DNA of 23,189 nt from RGDT01 sp964630925 (lineage in GTDB: Bacteria; Planctomycetota; Planctomycetia; Gemmatales; Gemmataceae), in assembly GCA_964630925.1 (NCBI GenBank), contig CAZVZK010000161.1, positions 1 through 23,189 of the forward strand, given 5' to 3'. The notes under the pieces were generated by a model that did not search any database, was not told where the DNA came from, and was given only the letters and a program-made list of their open reading frames with translations. The position numbers and the translations under genes were made by a program. Positions 8,489-16,091 of this stretch are shown here, in pieces; positions within the stretch are counted from its first letter, which is position 1; each line of letters opens with the position of its first letter.

Positions 8489-9826
8489 ATGGCTGCCTCG
8501 AATCGCCGTTCGTCGCCGCGACTGGAGATGCTCGAGGACCGCTGCACGCCGGCGGCCGTCCTCAGCGGATGGCTCCTGCAGAACGGCACCCTGCTCGTCC
8601 AGGGCACGTCCGGCAACGACACGATCACCGTGCGGCGGGACGCGGCGGGGCAGGTGTCGGTCCAGGGCGCGATGATCGACGTGCTGAACATCCCCCGCGC
8701 CAGCGTGGGCGCGGCCCAGGTGGCGCGCGTCGAGGTGCAGGGCCTCGGCGGCGATGACACCATCCGCTTCGACAGCGAGGTCACCGCCGGCTTCGTGGCG
8801 TTGGGGGTGCCCGTCGTCGCCTTCGGCGGCGACGGCAACGACACCATCATCGCCGGCGCCGGCGGCGGCTCGTTCTCCGGCGAGGCCGGCAACGACAAGA
8901 TCGTCGGCGGCGCCGGGCGCGACTACATGTATGGGGCGCTGGGCAACGACTGGCTCCAGGGCAACGGCGGCGACGACCAGCTCACCGGCGGCGCCGGCGA
9001 CGACCTCCTCGAGGGCGGCGCCGGCAACGACATGGCCTGGGGCGTGGCCGGCAACGACACCATCAAGGGTGGCGTGGGCGACGACCAGCTCGTCGGCGGC
9101 GACGGCGACGACACCATCGACGGCCTGGACGGCAACGACATCATCTGGGCCGGCGCGGGCAACGACACCGTCCGCGGCGGCGTCGGCAGCGACACCCTGA
9201 TGGGCGGGGACGGCGGCGACCTCCTGTACGGCGACGACGGCAACGACCGCATCTGGGGCGAGGACGGCAACGACCGCATCGAGGGCGGCAACGGCAACGA
9301 CGTGCTGATCGGCGGCGAGGACGGCGGCGAGGGCACCGACAACGACGTGATGCTCGGCAACGCCGGCGACGACATCGTGATGGGCGGGGCCGGCGACGAC
9401 TCCATCGACGGAGGCCAGGGCAACGACATGATCTGGGCCGGCGCCGGGGACGACGTGGTCTTCGGCGGCGTGGGGAACGACGTCATCGACGCCGGCCTGG
9501 GCAAGGACCAGGCGTGGGGCGGCGACGGCGACGACCAGATGTGGGGCGGCTCCGGCGACGACTCCCTGTACGGCGGGGCGGGCAACGACATCATCCAGGG
9601 CGGCGCGGGCAACGATAACCTCTACGGCGAGGCGGGCGACGACCAGCTCTGGGGCGGGGCCGGGGCGAACGTCCTCGACGCCGGGGCCGGCGCCAACAAC
9701 TGGCTGAACGGCCTGCAGAACAACGGCGTCCTGGCGGCGTCGGTTTCCATCAGCAGCTTCGGCCTGCACGGCCCGCTGGAGCGAGCCCTGGCCCGCTTCC
9801 TGGTCGCCAACTGGCTGCGCCGCTGA
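8489..9826 (+). CDS. RTX-type calcium-binding repeat protein with planctomycete LEDRCTP N-terminus
   Basis: A 445-residue protein. The N-terminus is basic and carries LEDRCTP at 15-21, a motif I know from large exported planctomycete proteins and probably a sorting signal. From about residue 38 to 400 it consists of RTX/haemolysin-type nonapeptides of the form GGxGND-x-(I/L)-x-GG, which in this family fold into a parallel beta-roll that binds calcium between turns. Many repeats end in GDD or GND. The last 45 residues leave the repeat and end FLVANWLRR. No catalytic domain is visible, so a structural surface or matrix role is likely. It follows the glycan operon on the same strand and could be its substrate, which is only inference. 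The gene ends 36 bases from a convergent gene. Confidence 0.9.
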   Translation: MAASNRRSSPRLEMLEDRCTPAAVLSGWLLQNGTLLVQGTSGNDTITVRRDAAGQVSVQGAMIDVLNIPRASVGAAQVARVEVQGLGGDDTIRFDSEVTAGFVALGVPVVAFGGDGNDTIIAGAGGGSFSGEAGNDKIVGGAGRDYMYGALGNDWLQGNGGDDQLTGGAGDDLLEGGAGNDMAWGVAGNDTIKGGVGDDQLVGGDGDDTIDGLDGNDIIWAGAGNDTVRGGVGSDTLMGGDGGDLLYGDDGNDRIWGEDGNDRIEGGNGNDVLIGGEDGGEGTDNDVMLGNAGDDIVMGGAGDDSIDGGQGNDMIWAGAGDDVVFGGVGNDVIDAGLGKDQAWGGDGDDQMWGGSGDDSLYGGAGNDIIQGGAGNDNLYGEAGDDQLWGGAGANVLDAGAGANNWLNGLQNNGVLAASVSISSFGLHGPLERALARFLVANWLRR

Positions 9827-9862
9827 GACGGCGGCCCGCGGTGACCCGATTCGCCCATCCGT

Positions 9863-12496
9863 TCACCGGGTCGGGAAGTTATTCCAGGCGTCCACGCGCA
9901 TGGCCGCGTCGTGCGGGCAGGCGTGGACGCACGCCTGCACCTGGTCGGGCAGCGTGCTGCACTGGTCGCAGACGGCGGCCTTCAGAGGGATGACGGCGCC
10001 GGACTCGCGCACCTCGTCGAGGGCCACCTGCAGCAGCGTGCCGCCCTTGACCTGCGGCACGTCCAGCTTGATGGAGATGGTGTTGTTGCCCCGGCGGAAA
10101 TACTCGCCCCGCTCGTCGCCCGTGAATTCGCGGTAGTACTGGCCACGCTCGATCTGCCACTTGTCGGGCGGCAGCTCCTTGCCGTTGAGCGACACCGACG
10201 GGAAGGCGGCCACCTTGGCCGCCTTCTTCTCGCCCTCGATCTTGACCAGCTCCTTCAGGGTGTCGATGACCAGTTTGAGGCCGCCCTGCGCGCCCTTGAC
10301 CTGGTCGGCGTCGAGGTCGAAGCCGCGGCGGAATTCCAGGGAGCGGCCGCCGAGCAGGGCGAGCATGGCCTCCAGGTCGGCGTCGCAGAAGACCGGCAGG
10401 CGGATGTCCTGCCAGCCGCCGCTGCCACGCACCTGCCAGCCGTGCGCCTCCTGGGTGAGCAGGCCGAGGTCGTGCATCTGGATGGAGCCGTAGGGGCAGT
10501 TCTTGGCGCAGAGCTGGCAGCCGATGCACCAGTCCTCGATGACCATCTCCAGGTTGTTGCCGCGGCGGATGGAGCCGACGGGGCAGCCGATCATGCACAC
10601 GGGGTCGCGGCAGGAGCGGCAGGAGACGGGGACGAGGTACTTGTCGAAGCGCGGGCCGTCGAGGTGCAGGCGCGTGCGTCCGTCGGGGTGGGTGGCGATG
10701 CAGGCCTGGACGCACTCGTCGCAGCGTGTGCAGCGGTCGAGGTCGATGAGCATGAGCTTCTGGCCCTGGACGAGGCCGAGCTTCTGGTACAGGTCGGAGA
10801 AGCGGGCGGGGGAGGCGTCGCCGGTGCCGCCGGTCTGCACGAGCTTGCGGGTGCGTTCGCGGCGGGCGGCGATCTGCCCGTCGATCTCCTTCTTCACCGA
10901 GGGGTACTTCTCGATGAGGGTGAGGAGCAGCTCGCGCGGCAGGCGGACCAGCTCGACGCGCTCCTCGGTCTTGCGCCACTTCTCGCCGGTGGCGTCCACC
11001 TCCTCGTCGAGGGTGGGGCGCGGGTGGACGTAGGCGACGCAGGTGGCGGTGCGCGGGGCGCCGGTGACGGCGCCGATCTCGCCGAAGAAGTCGCCGGCCG
11101 TGAGGTAGGCCAGGATGTCCTCCGGGCCCTGCTGCCCGGCCTTGAGGCCCTTGCGGACGAGGGGCAGCAGGGCGCCGGGGGCGGCCATCTCCAAGACGAA
11201 GCGGTTGTAGCGCCGCCAGTCCTGGTCGGACCAGTCGTCCTGCTTGGGGGGGAAGTACTCCTCCAGGGTGGCCTTCATGGCGGGGGCGTCGAGGATCGCC
11301 TTGAGGGCGGCGGCGGGCTTGCCCTTGTCCTGGGTGAAGTCGCGTTTCTTGAGGGCGGCGTTGACGGCCTTGGCCAGGTCGGTCTTCTTCTCCTGGGGGA
11401 GGGTGCCGAGTTGACCGGCGAGGAACTTGCCCGCCTCGCCTTCCAGCGCGGCGAGCTTGGGGCCGTCGAGGACGTCGTCGTTGGTGAGCAGCGGCCAGTC
11501 GTTGATGAGGACCTTGACGATGCCGCGGCGGACGATGTAGAGGCAGTCGGACGGCTCGCCGCGGTCGAAGACGACCTCGCCGTCGCGGTAGCTCTTCAGC
11601 TCGGCGCCGGCGCGGACCTCCTGGATCTGCTCCGGGGTGAGGGAGGCGAGGAAGGAGAGGGAGGCGAGGTGGCTGTCGAGTACGTTCTTGCGGTACGCCT
11701 CTTGCGTCTCCTTCTGGTAGGTGGGGTCCTTGAGGACGAACTCCAGGATGTTGCGGAGCATCTCGACGACGTAGATCTCGCGTGCGGCGACGATGGTGGC
11801 GCTGCGTGGGGTGCCGTACTGGCAGCTCCATTCGCCGAAGAGGGCGCCGTCGGGCATCTCGGCCTTGCGTGTGCCGTAGTCGACGACGGTGGGGGCGTCG
11901 ATGTTGATGACGCGCGGCTTCTTGCGTGTGGGGGTGGAGCCCCACAGCCAGCCGAAGAGGCCCTTGGGGGCGGCGGCCTGGGCGCCGCCGTCGACGTAGA
12001 CGTAGGCGGCGGGGCCGGGGTTGCCCTCGCCGGGGTCGGCGGGGAGGATCTCCAGGAACGGCTTCAGCTCGCGGAGCCAGCCCTCGTACTTGTCGGCGAG
12101 GGCGGCCCTCTCCTTGGCGTCCTTGGTGATCTTGTCCTTGAGGGCCTTGTCCGTGGCCTCGGCGGCCTGGGACTGGAGGTACATGGAGGCGGCGCGGGCG
12201 GTCTTGGCCTTGGAGCCGTCGGCGAGGCCGCGGATGGCCCGGTAGTCGTCGGCGGTGAGGATGCGGAAGGCGGTCCAGCCCTGCTCGCCCTGGAGGCAGA
12301 TGGCCTCGCCCTCCTTGTAGTGGCGGAGGCGGAGCGTGCCGGGGTTCATCTGCAGGATCTTCTCGCTGACCTTGTCGATGCGTTTGATGGCCTGGAAGAG
12401 CTGCCAGGGCATGTCGAGGTCGCCGGGGCGGCGCTCCAGCTCGGCGGGCGGCTGGCTGCTGCCGGTGCCCTTGCGGCCGGGCATGAGGTCTTTCAT
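9863..12496 (-). CDS. Double cNMP-binding-like domain fused to four-cluster ferredoxin domain
   Basis: An 877-residue cytoplasmic-looking protein (no signal peptide or membrane segment). Two cyclic-nucleotide-type beta-rolls can be seen. The first has LRHYKEGEAICLQGE (about 57-71) and ends with ALFGEWSCQYGTPRSAT (218-234). The second has YRDGEVVFDRGE (303-314) and ends with DFFGEIGAVTGAPRTAT (469-485). Each is split by a charged insert of about 110-150 residues before its phosphate-binding cassette. Then come four Cys quartets: 589/592/595/599, 626/629/634/638, 657/660/663/667 and 843/846/856/860, like HybA/DmsB electron-transfer subunits that carry four [4Fe-4S] clusters. About 175 residues separate the third and fourth quartets. 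It lies 13 bases after a STAS gene. No catalytic partner is nearby, so it may sense or relay redox state under ligand control. Ligand and partner are unknown. Confidence 0.88.
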   Translation of the reverse strand: MKDLMPGRKGTGSSQPPAELERRPGDLDMPWQLFQAIKRIDKVSEKILQMNPGTLRLRHYKEGEAICLQGEQGWTAFRILTADDYRAIRGLADGSKAKTARAASMYLQSQAAEATDKALKDKITKDAKERAALADKYEGWLRELKPFLEILPADPGEGNPGPAAYVYVDGGAQAAAPKGLFGWLWGSTPTRKKPRVINIDAPTVVDYGTRKAEMPDGALFGEWSCQYGTPRSATIVAAREIYVVEMLRNILEFVLKDPTYQKETQEAYRKNVLDSHLASLSFLASLTPEQIQEVRAGAELKSYRDGEVVFDRGEPSDCLYIVRRGIVKVLINDWPLLTNDDVLDGPKLAALEGEAGKFLAGQLGTLPQEKKTDLAKAVNAALKKRDFTQDKGKPAAALKAILDAPAMKATLEEYFPPKQDDWSDQDWRRYNRFVLEMAAPGALLPLVRKGLKAGQQGPEDILAYLTAGDFFGEIGAVTGAPRTATCVAYVHPRPTLDEEVDATGEKWRKTEERVELVRLPRELLLTLIEKYPSVKKEIDGQIAARRERTRKLVQTGGTGDASPARFSDLYQKLGLVQGQKLMLIDLDRCTRCDECVQACIATHPDGRTRLHLDGPRFDKYLVPVSCRSCRDPVCMIGCPVGSIRRGNNLEMVIEDWCIGCQLCAKNCPYGSIQMHDLGLLTQEAHGWQVRGSGGWQDIRLPVFCDADLEAMLALLGGRSLEFRRGFDLDADQVKGAQGGLKLVIDTLKELVKIEGEKKAAKVAAFPSVSLNGKELPPDKWQIERGQYYREFTGDERGEYFRRGNNTISIKLDVPQVKGGTLLQVALDEVRESGAVIPLKAAVCDQCSTLPDQVQACVHACPHDAAMRVDAWNNFPTR

Positions 12497-12509
12497 CGAC
12501 GGCGGCTCC

Positions 12510-12890
12510 TCAGGCGTGTTTGCCGTATAGGCTGGCGACGGCGGCGGGCACGTCGGACTGGTGCTCGAAGGGCGCGGGGGCCTTGCCCGACGAGATCAGG
12601 CGCGTGGCCGTCAGCACGTCCTCCACGTCGGGCGTCAGGCCGGCGAGGACCATGCGGCCCCCGTGCTCGCGGACCGACTTGGAGACGGCCAGCAGCGGGG
12701 TGATGCCGGCGCTGGAGAGGTACGTCACGGAGGACAGGTCGAGGACGATGTCGGCGGCGCCGGAGTGTTCCAGGAGGGCGAACAGCTCCTCGCGGAGGGC
12801 GTCGGCGAGCTGGTCGCCGGAGACGTGGGCCTCGGCGACGCGGGCGATGACGGCGGCGCAGCGGACGTGTCGTTGTGGTGTGGTGGACAT
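12510..12890 (-). CDS. STAS-domain protein, anti-sigma factor antagonist type
   Basis: A 126-residue single STAS domain. DIVLDLSSVTYLSSAGITPLL (48-67) is the conserved beta-strand and loop of SpoIIAA/RsbV proteins; one of Ser59/Ser60 would be the phosphorylated serine. RMVLAGLTPDVEDVL follows as usual. Such proteins bind an anti-sigma kinase when unphosphorylated, and some act in other partner-switching modules. I preferred ATG 12890 (preceded by GGAG) over a GTG at 12908. It is the first gene of a two-gene operon with the cNMP/ferredoxin fusion, with only 13 bases between them, suggesting a signalling link. No kinase or phosphatase gene is present in the window. Confidence 0.87.
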   Translation of the reverse strand: MSTTPQRHVRCAAVIARVAEAHVSGDQLADALREELFALLEHSGAADIVLDLSSVTYLSSAGITPLLAVSKSVREHGGRMVLAGLTPDVEDVLTATRLISSGKAPAPFEHQSDVPAAVASLYGKHA

Positions 12891-12997
12891 CGGTCGGGCT
12901 CCGCCCACGCCGGGGCGGCGGCGGGGTACGTAGTTGATCCTATCGCATGGGGGCCGCCCCTTCCAAGGGCATCGTCCGGTTCGCTATCATGAGGGAT

Positions 12998-13002
12998 GGA
13001 GG
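12998..13002 (+). promoter_or_regulatory. Ribosome binding site GGAGG
   Basis: GGAGG lies five bases before ATG 13008 and overlaps the alternative ATG at 12996, so it favours 13008 as the start of the following gene. Confidence 0.55.
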
Positions 13003-13007
13003 TGACG

Positions 13008-13511
13008 ATGCTCCCCGCGCTTTTCCTCATCCTCGCCGCGCCCCCGGCCCTGGTGGCGTCCTTCACGCACGATGACGGCTTCGTGGTGCTCCATCTGAAG
13101 CGTGGTAACGTGCCGGTGGCCACGGCGGCGATCAAGATCTACGGCGGCGGCGAGGCGCCCCTCGCCACGGGCGAGCTGGAGGACGGCTCGGGCACGTTCC
13201 CGATGCCGCGTGGCGGGGCGTGCCTGGTGGGCATCACCATCGACGGCAAGGAGTGCGACCTGATCACGCTGGAGCGGCACGGCGAGGCGGTCACGCCGGC
13301 GCGTGTGTCACTGACATTCGGCACGCGGCCGTGCTGCCGCGCCGCCGCCGGCCCACGCAAGGACGTGCCGACGGCGGACGACGCCCCGCGGCGGGCGGAC
13401 ACGGGGATGATCCTGCTCGGGTTGGGCGGGGGCGTCTGCCTGCTGCTGGCGCTGTTCGTCCTCCTGATGCCGCGCGGTTCGGCTTGCCCCGGAGAGCGTG
13501 CCGCGTCATGA
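13008..13511 (+). CDS. Small exported membrane-anchored protein, unknown function
   Basis: A 167-residue protein with a signal-like N-terminus (LPALFLILAAPPALVASF), a beta-rich domain of about 90 residues (e.g. FVVLHLKRGNVPVATAAIKIY, TGELEDGSGTF), and one membrane segment near the C-terminus (about 134-157, MILLGLGGGVCLLLALFVLL) followed by a short tail. The beta domain resembles carboxypeptidase-regulatory-like or Ig-like modules in pattern only; Pro-Met-Pro-Arg and two adjacent cysteines (RPCC) stand out. Likely topology is domain outside, tail in the cytoplasm. It is divergent from the STAS operon, and the 117 bases between the two starts must hold both promoters. I do not recognise the family. 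Confidence 0.75.
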   Translation: MLPALFLILAAPPALVASFTHDDGFVVLHLKRGNVPVATAAIKIYGGGEAPLATGELEDGSGTFPMPRGGACLVGITIDGKECDLITLERHGEAVTPARVSLTFGTRPCCRAAAGPRKDVPTADDAPRRADTGMILLGLGGGVCLLLALFVLLMPRGSACPGERAAS

Positions 13512-13538
13512 TGGCGGGCCTCACCGAGGGCCCCGGCC

Positions 13539-13925
13539 ATGACGCGCCTGCTGATCCTCCTCGCGCTGCTGCCCCTGGCGGGCTGCAAGGCCCGCGACGC
13601 CGACCTGATCGCCCTGGCCTGCCAGCGCGCCGGCCAGAAACTCGGCCTGACGCGCGGCCCCAGCGCCGGCACGCTCACCGGGACGCTACGCGGCTCGCTG
13701 GGCGAGACGAGCCTGTCGGCGCGCGTCGAGAACCGCCTGCGTTGGGACCGCATGCTGGCCGACGCCAACATCGAGGTGATCGGCGCCGGCTCCGGGGGCG
13801 TCGTGTTGAAGGGCACCGTCGCCGACCTGTCGATGAAGCAGCGGGCCGTCGATCTGGCCCGGACGACGCTCGGCGTCGAGCGCGTCACCGACGAGCTGAC
13901 CACGGCGCCAGAGCCCGGCGAGTGA
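13539..13925 (+). CDS. BON-domain lipoprotein
   Basis: A 128-residue protein with a lipoprotein signal (MTRLLILLALLPLAGC, lipobox LAGC, Cys16). Residues about 57-121 match a BON domain: LSARVENRLRWDRML, then IEVIGAGSGGVVLKGTVADLSMKQRAVDLARTTLGVERVTDEL, with the conserved glycine before the second helix and the closing V-x-x-V-x-(D/N)-x-(L/I). BON domains bind phospholipid or other envelope components (OsmY, DolP). It probably sits on the outer or cytoplasmic membrane facing the periplasm. It starts 27 bases after the previous gene and may be co-transcribed with it. Confidence 0.85.
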   Translation: MTRLLILLALLPLAGCKARDADLIALACQRAGQKLGLTRGPSAGTLTGTLRGSLGETSLSARVENRLRWDRMLADANIEVIGAGSGGVVLKGTVADLSMKQRAVDLARTTLGVERVTDELTTAPEPGE

Positions 13926-14308
13926 TTCGTACGGAGCCGGCCTGCTGCGGGCACAGTGAGGACGCGTGTCCCGGCGCGCGGGCGCCGATCGCGCCTCACT
14001 CGGGAAGGCGGCCACACTTGGCGTCCGATGAGCGGTGAGGGGGATACCCAAGAAGGCGTCCCGACCGTCCCTGCCCCTCCGCACCCCACTGCCTCCGGTT
14101 ACGCCTGAGCGATTCGCGTGGCCGCACGGCCAACAAGTCGGCGTGCGTTAGGTGGAATGACTGGGCGCGGTGCGATGGCAAGGTCGGACAACGAAGTGCA
14201 ATCCGACCTCGGGTGGGCGAGGATCGACGGCGTGCTGCCCCTGACGGGGAGGGGGGGGTAGCCGTCGGCCGGCATCGATTGTCCTTGACGGGGGCGTGGC
14301 CGTGCTGT
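13926..14308. other. Intergenic stretch of 383 bases
   Basis: No convincing gene. It holds a GC hairpin at 13972-13987 just after the BON gene and G-runs near 14250-14260. The frame of the next gene is open back to a GTG at 14213, but that part encodes an Arg/Gly-rich stretch without family likeness. Confidence 0.45.
13972..13987 (+). terminator. Short GC hairpin after BON gene
   Basis: CGGCGC pairs perfectly with GCGCCG around a four-base loop (GCGG), 47 bases past the BON stop codon. No T-run follows, so termination is only a possibility. Confidence 0.25.
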
Positions 14309-14956
14309 GTGATACACGATCAGTGGTTCGTTGAGGACGAATTCGGCGTGGTAACTCCTCGGGAGGGCGTCCAGGTGGCAGTCGCGGTGTGCCTCCAATG
14401 CGGCGATCTCCGTGACCGCACTACGGGTGGATGCCCGAGGTGCGGCTACAACCCGACAGACGCGCAAGCCTGGGCCAAGCAGTCGCTGGCCTCCGACCAG
14501 TACCACAGCCGCGACGAGCTGGAGGCCATCGCCCGGCGGGTGAAGGCGGGCGAGCCGGTCGAGTTCGACGCGGCGGACATTCACGCCGGGTTCATGCGGG
14601 AGGAGGTCAAGCGGCTCGCCACCCAGTACGGCACCGTCCCGCCCCCGTGGATCATGTACGACGAGCACCCGTACAGCATCTGCTGGCGGATGGGCGGGGG
14701 CGAGTCGCACAGGATGCTGTGGTGGGAGTGGTGGCCAGAGCAGGGGTTGACCGAGGACGAGAGGATTGAGTACTTCCGCCGGTGGCCGCCTCCGCACTGC
14801 TGGCTGCCGCACCTGATTGAGGCGGTGTGGGGCGTGGATGTGTGGGAGGAGCGGGACAGCCTCGCGCCCTACTTCGAGCGGACCGCCGTCCTGGGCTTCG
14901 GCGGGCAGATCGACTACGAGCACGACCTCGCAGACCCCAAGTGGCTGGAGCGGTGA
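14309..14956 (+). CDS. Zinc-ribbon protein, unknown function
   Basis: A 215-residue soluble protein. It begins IHDQWFVEDEFGVVTPREGVQVAVAVCLQC and has a zinc-ribbon with Cys28, Cys31, Cys42 and Cys45 (CLQCGDLRD...GCPRCGYNP). A helical charged region follows (SRDELEAIARRVKAGEPVEF), then a tryptophan-rich C-terminal half (MLWWEWWPEQ, FRRWPPPHCWLPHLIEAVW). No catalytic signature is seen. I chose a GTG start at 14309 because family-like sequence begins there; the frame is open to GTG 14213 (247 residues). A hairpin lies between its end and the convergent CHAD gene. Family not recognised. Confidence 0.65.
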   Translation: MIHDQWFVEDEFGVVTPREGVQVAVAVCLQCGDLRDRTTGGCPRCGYNPTDAQAWAKQSLASDQYHSRDELEAIARRVKAGEPVEFDAADIHAGFMREEVKRLATQYGTVPPPWIMYDEHPYSICWRMGGGESHRMLWWEWWPEQGLTEDERIEYFRRWPPPHCWLPHLIEAVWGVDVWEERDSLAPYFERTAVLGFGGQIDYEHDLADPKWLER

Positions 14957-15135
14957 GCGCCAGACGCCCCGACGCTCCATCCGGGGATGAGTGGGGCTTG
15001 AGGTGGCGGGTCCTTGGCCTGTGCCACACGGCCTCTCTGTCCCGGCACGTGCCAACGGCGTCAAGCCCCCGTGCCTGCCCTGGCCCGTCCCCCGCAGGCA
15101 GCCCGGCGCCCCCGCGTCCAACGGCTGTTGGAGCC

Positions 15136-15174
15136 GCCTCGGCGATGGCTGTTGGCTTTTGCCCACGCCGAGGC
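15136..15174. terminator. Possible bidirectional terminator between convergent genes
   Basis: GCCTCGGCG (15136-15144) pairs perfectly with CGCCGAGGC (15166-15174), a 9-bp stem with a 21-base loop, followed by TTT on the plus strand and preceded by AA context on the minus side. It lies in the 241-base gap between the zinc-ribbon gene (plus) and the CHAD gene (minus). Confidence 0.45.
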
Positions 15175-15197
15175 TTTGCGAGCCGTGGGCTCTGTCC

Positions 15198-16091
15198 CTA
15201 CCCCAGCATCTCCCCCATCTCCAGCCCCTGCCACCGCTTCCACCACGCCAGGAACCGCTTCCGCTCCTGCGGCAGACGCCGTCGGTGGAACCGGATCAGC
15301 GCCTCCACCCCCGCCTTCGCCCGCTCCCACGCCGCCGGGTGCGTCCGCGCCAGCGCACGCAGGCCCGTCAGCCGCCCCACCGCCACATGGCTGTCATTCG
15401 CCAGCCCCAGCACCTCCTGCATCTCCTCCACCAGCGGGTACAGACGCTCGCGGAACGCCGGCCCGAAGCACGGCGAGCACACCTCCATCGCGTAACGCAG
15501 GCGCTTCCCGGCGATGCGCACCCCGTGCAGCACCGCGTAGTCGTTCACGTCGCCCGACGCCGCCTCCGCCAGCTCCCCCAGCCGCTTCTCGATCATGGGC
15601 CGCGCCAGCCCCTCGAACGTCCCCTCGCCGTCCGCCGCCCGCACCTCGTTCGCCAGCGGCGACACCGGCTCGCCCCCGTCCAGCGCCTCCAGCGCCGGCT
15701 GCGCCGCGTGCCGCTGCCCCAGCGCGTACGCCGACAGGAAGTCCAACCCCGCCAGCTCCGGCTTCGGTGCCCCCGTCGCACGCTCCTCCATCCCGGCCAG
15801 GAACACGTCCCAGTCCCGCGCCTCCCCCGCCGCCCGCCGGATCGCCCGCAGCCGGCCCCGGCCCACCTTGTACGCCGGCCGCTTCAGGCAGTCGCGGAAG
15901 ATCCGCACCGCCGCGTCCGCCCGCCGCGTCCCCACCCGCAGCTGATGCACGTTCTCGATGTCGCGGTACGGCTCGTGGATCGCCAGCGGCAGGTACTCAT
16001 CGACGACGGCCAGCCGGGCCGCCAGCACGAGGCGGGCGGCGTCCGAGACGGCCAGTCCCGGCTCCAGGCCGGGGATCCATTTCTCAGCCAT
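15198..16091 (-). CDS. CHAD-domain protein
   Basis: A 297-residue, mostly helical protein that is one CHAD domain. The signature HQLRVGTRRADAAVRIF (about 49-65) gives the conserved His and Arg residues, RDWDVFLAGM follows in the expected place, and the second half repeats the pattern with LHGVRIAGKRLRYAMEV and NDSHVAVGRL. CHAD domains bind inorganic polyphosphate through basic grooves and localise to polyphosphate granules. No triphosphatase (CYTH) domain is fused or adjacent. It overlaps the end of the upstream GTPase by 8 bases, so it is translated with it and is the last gene of the operon. Confidence 0.9.
   Translation of the reverse strand: MAEKWIPGLEPGLAVSDAARLVLAARLAVVDEYLPLAIHEPYRDIENVHQLRVGTRRADAAVRIFRDCLKRPAYKVGRGRLRAIRRAAGEARDWDVFLAGMEERATGAPKPELAGLDFLSAYALGQRHAAQPALEALDGGEPVSPLANEVRAADGEGTFEGLARPMIEKRLGELAEAASGDVNDYAVLHGVRIAGKRLRYAMEVCSPCFGPAFRERLYPLVEEMQEVLGLANDSHVAVGRLTGLRALARTHPAAWERAKAGVEALIRFHRRRLPQERKRFLAWWKRWQGLEMGEMLG

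Noticed and set aside
8600..9700. Repetitive DNA that could be taken for a CRISPR or tandem array
   Set aside because: The repeats are in-frame GGxGND codons of varying sequence, with no constant repeat and unique spacer pattern.
8228..9769. 513-residue minus-strand frame with periodic VVA repeats
   Set aside because: The periodicity is the antisense image of the RTX nonapeptides.
9911..12703. 930-residue plus-strand frame opposite the ferredoxin fusion
   Set aside because: Antisense shadow with Gly/Ala/Val/Leu/Glu-only composition; the minus strand holds clear Cys motifs and beta-rolls.
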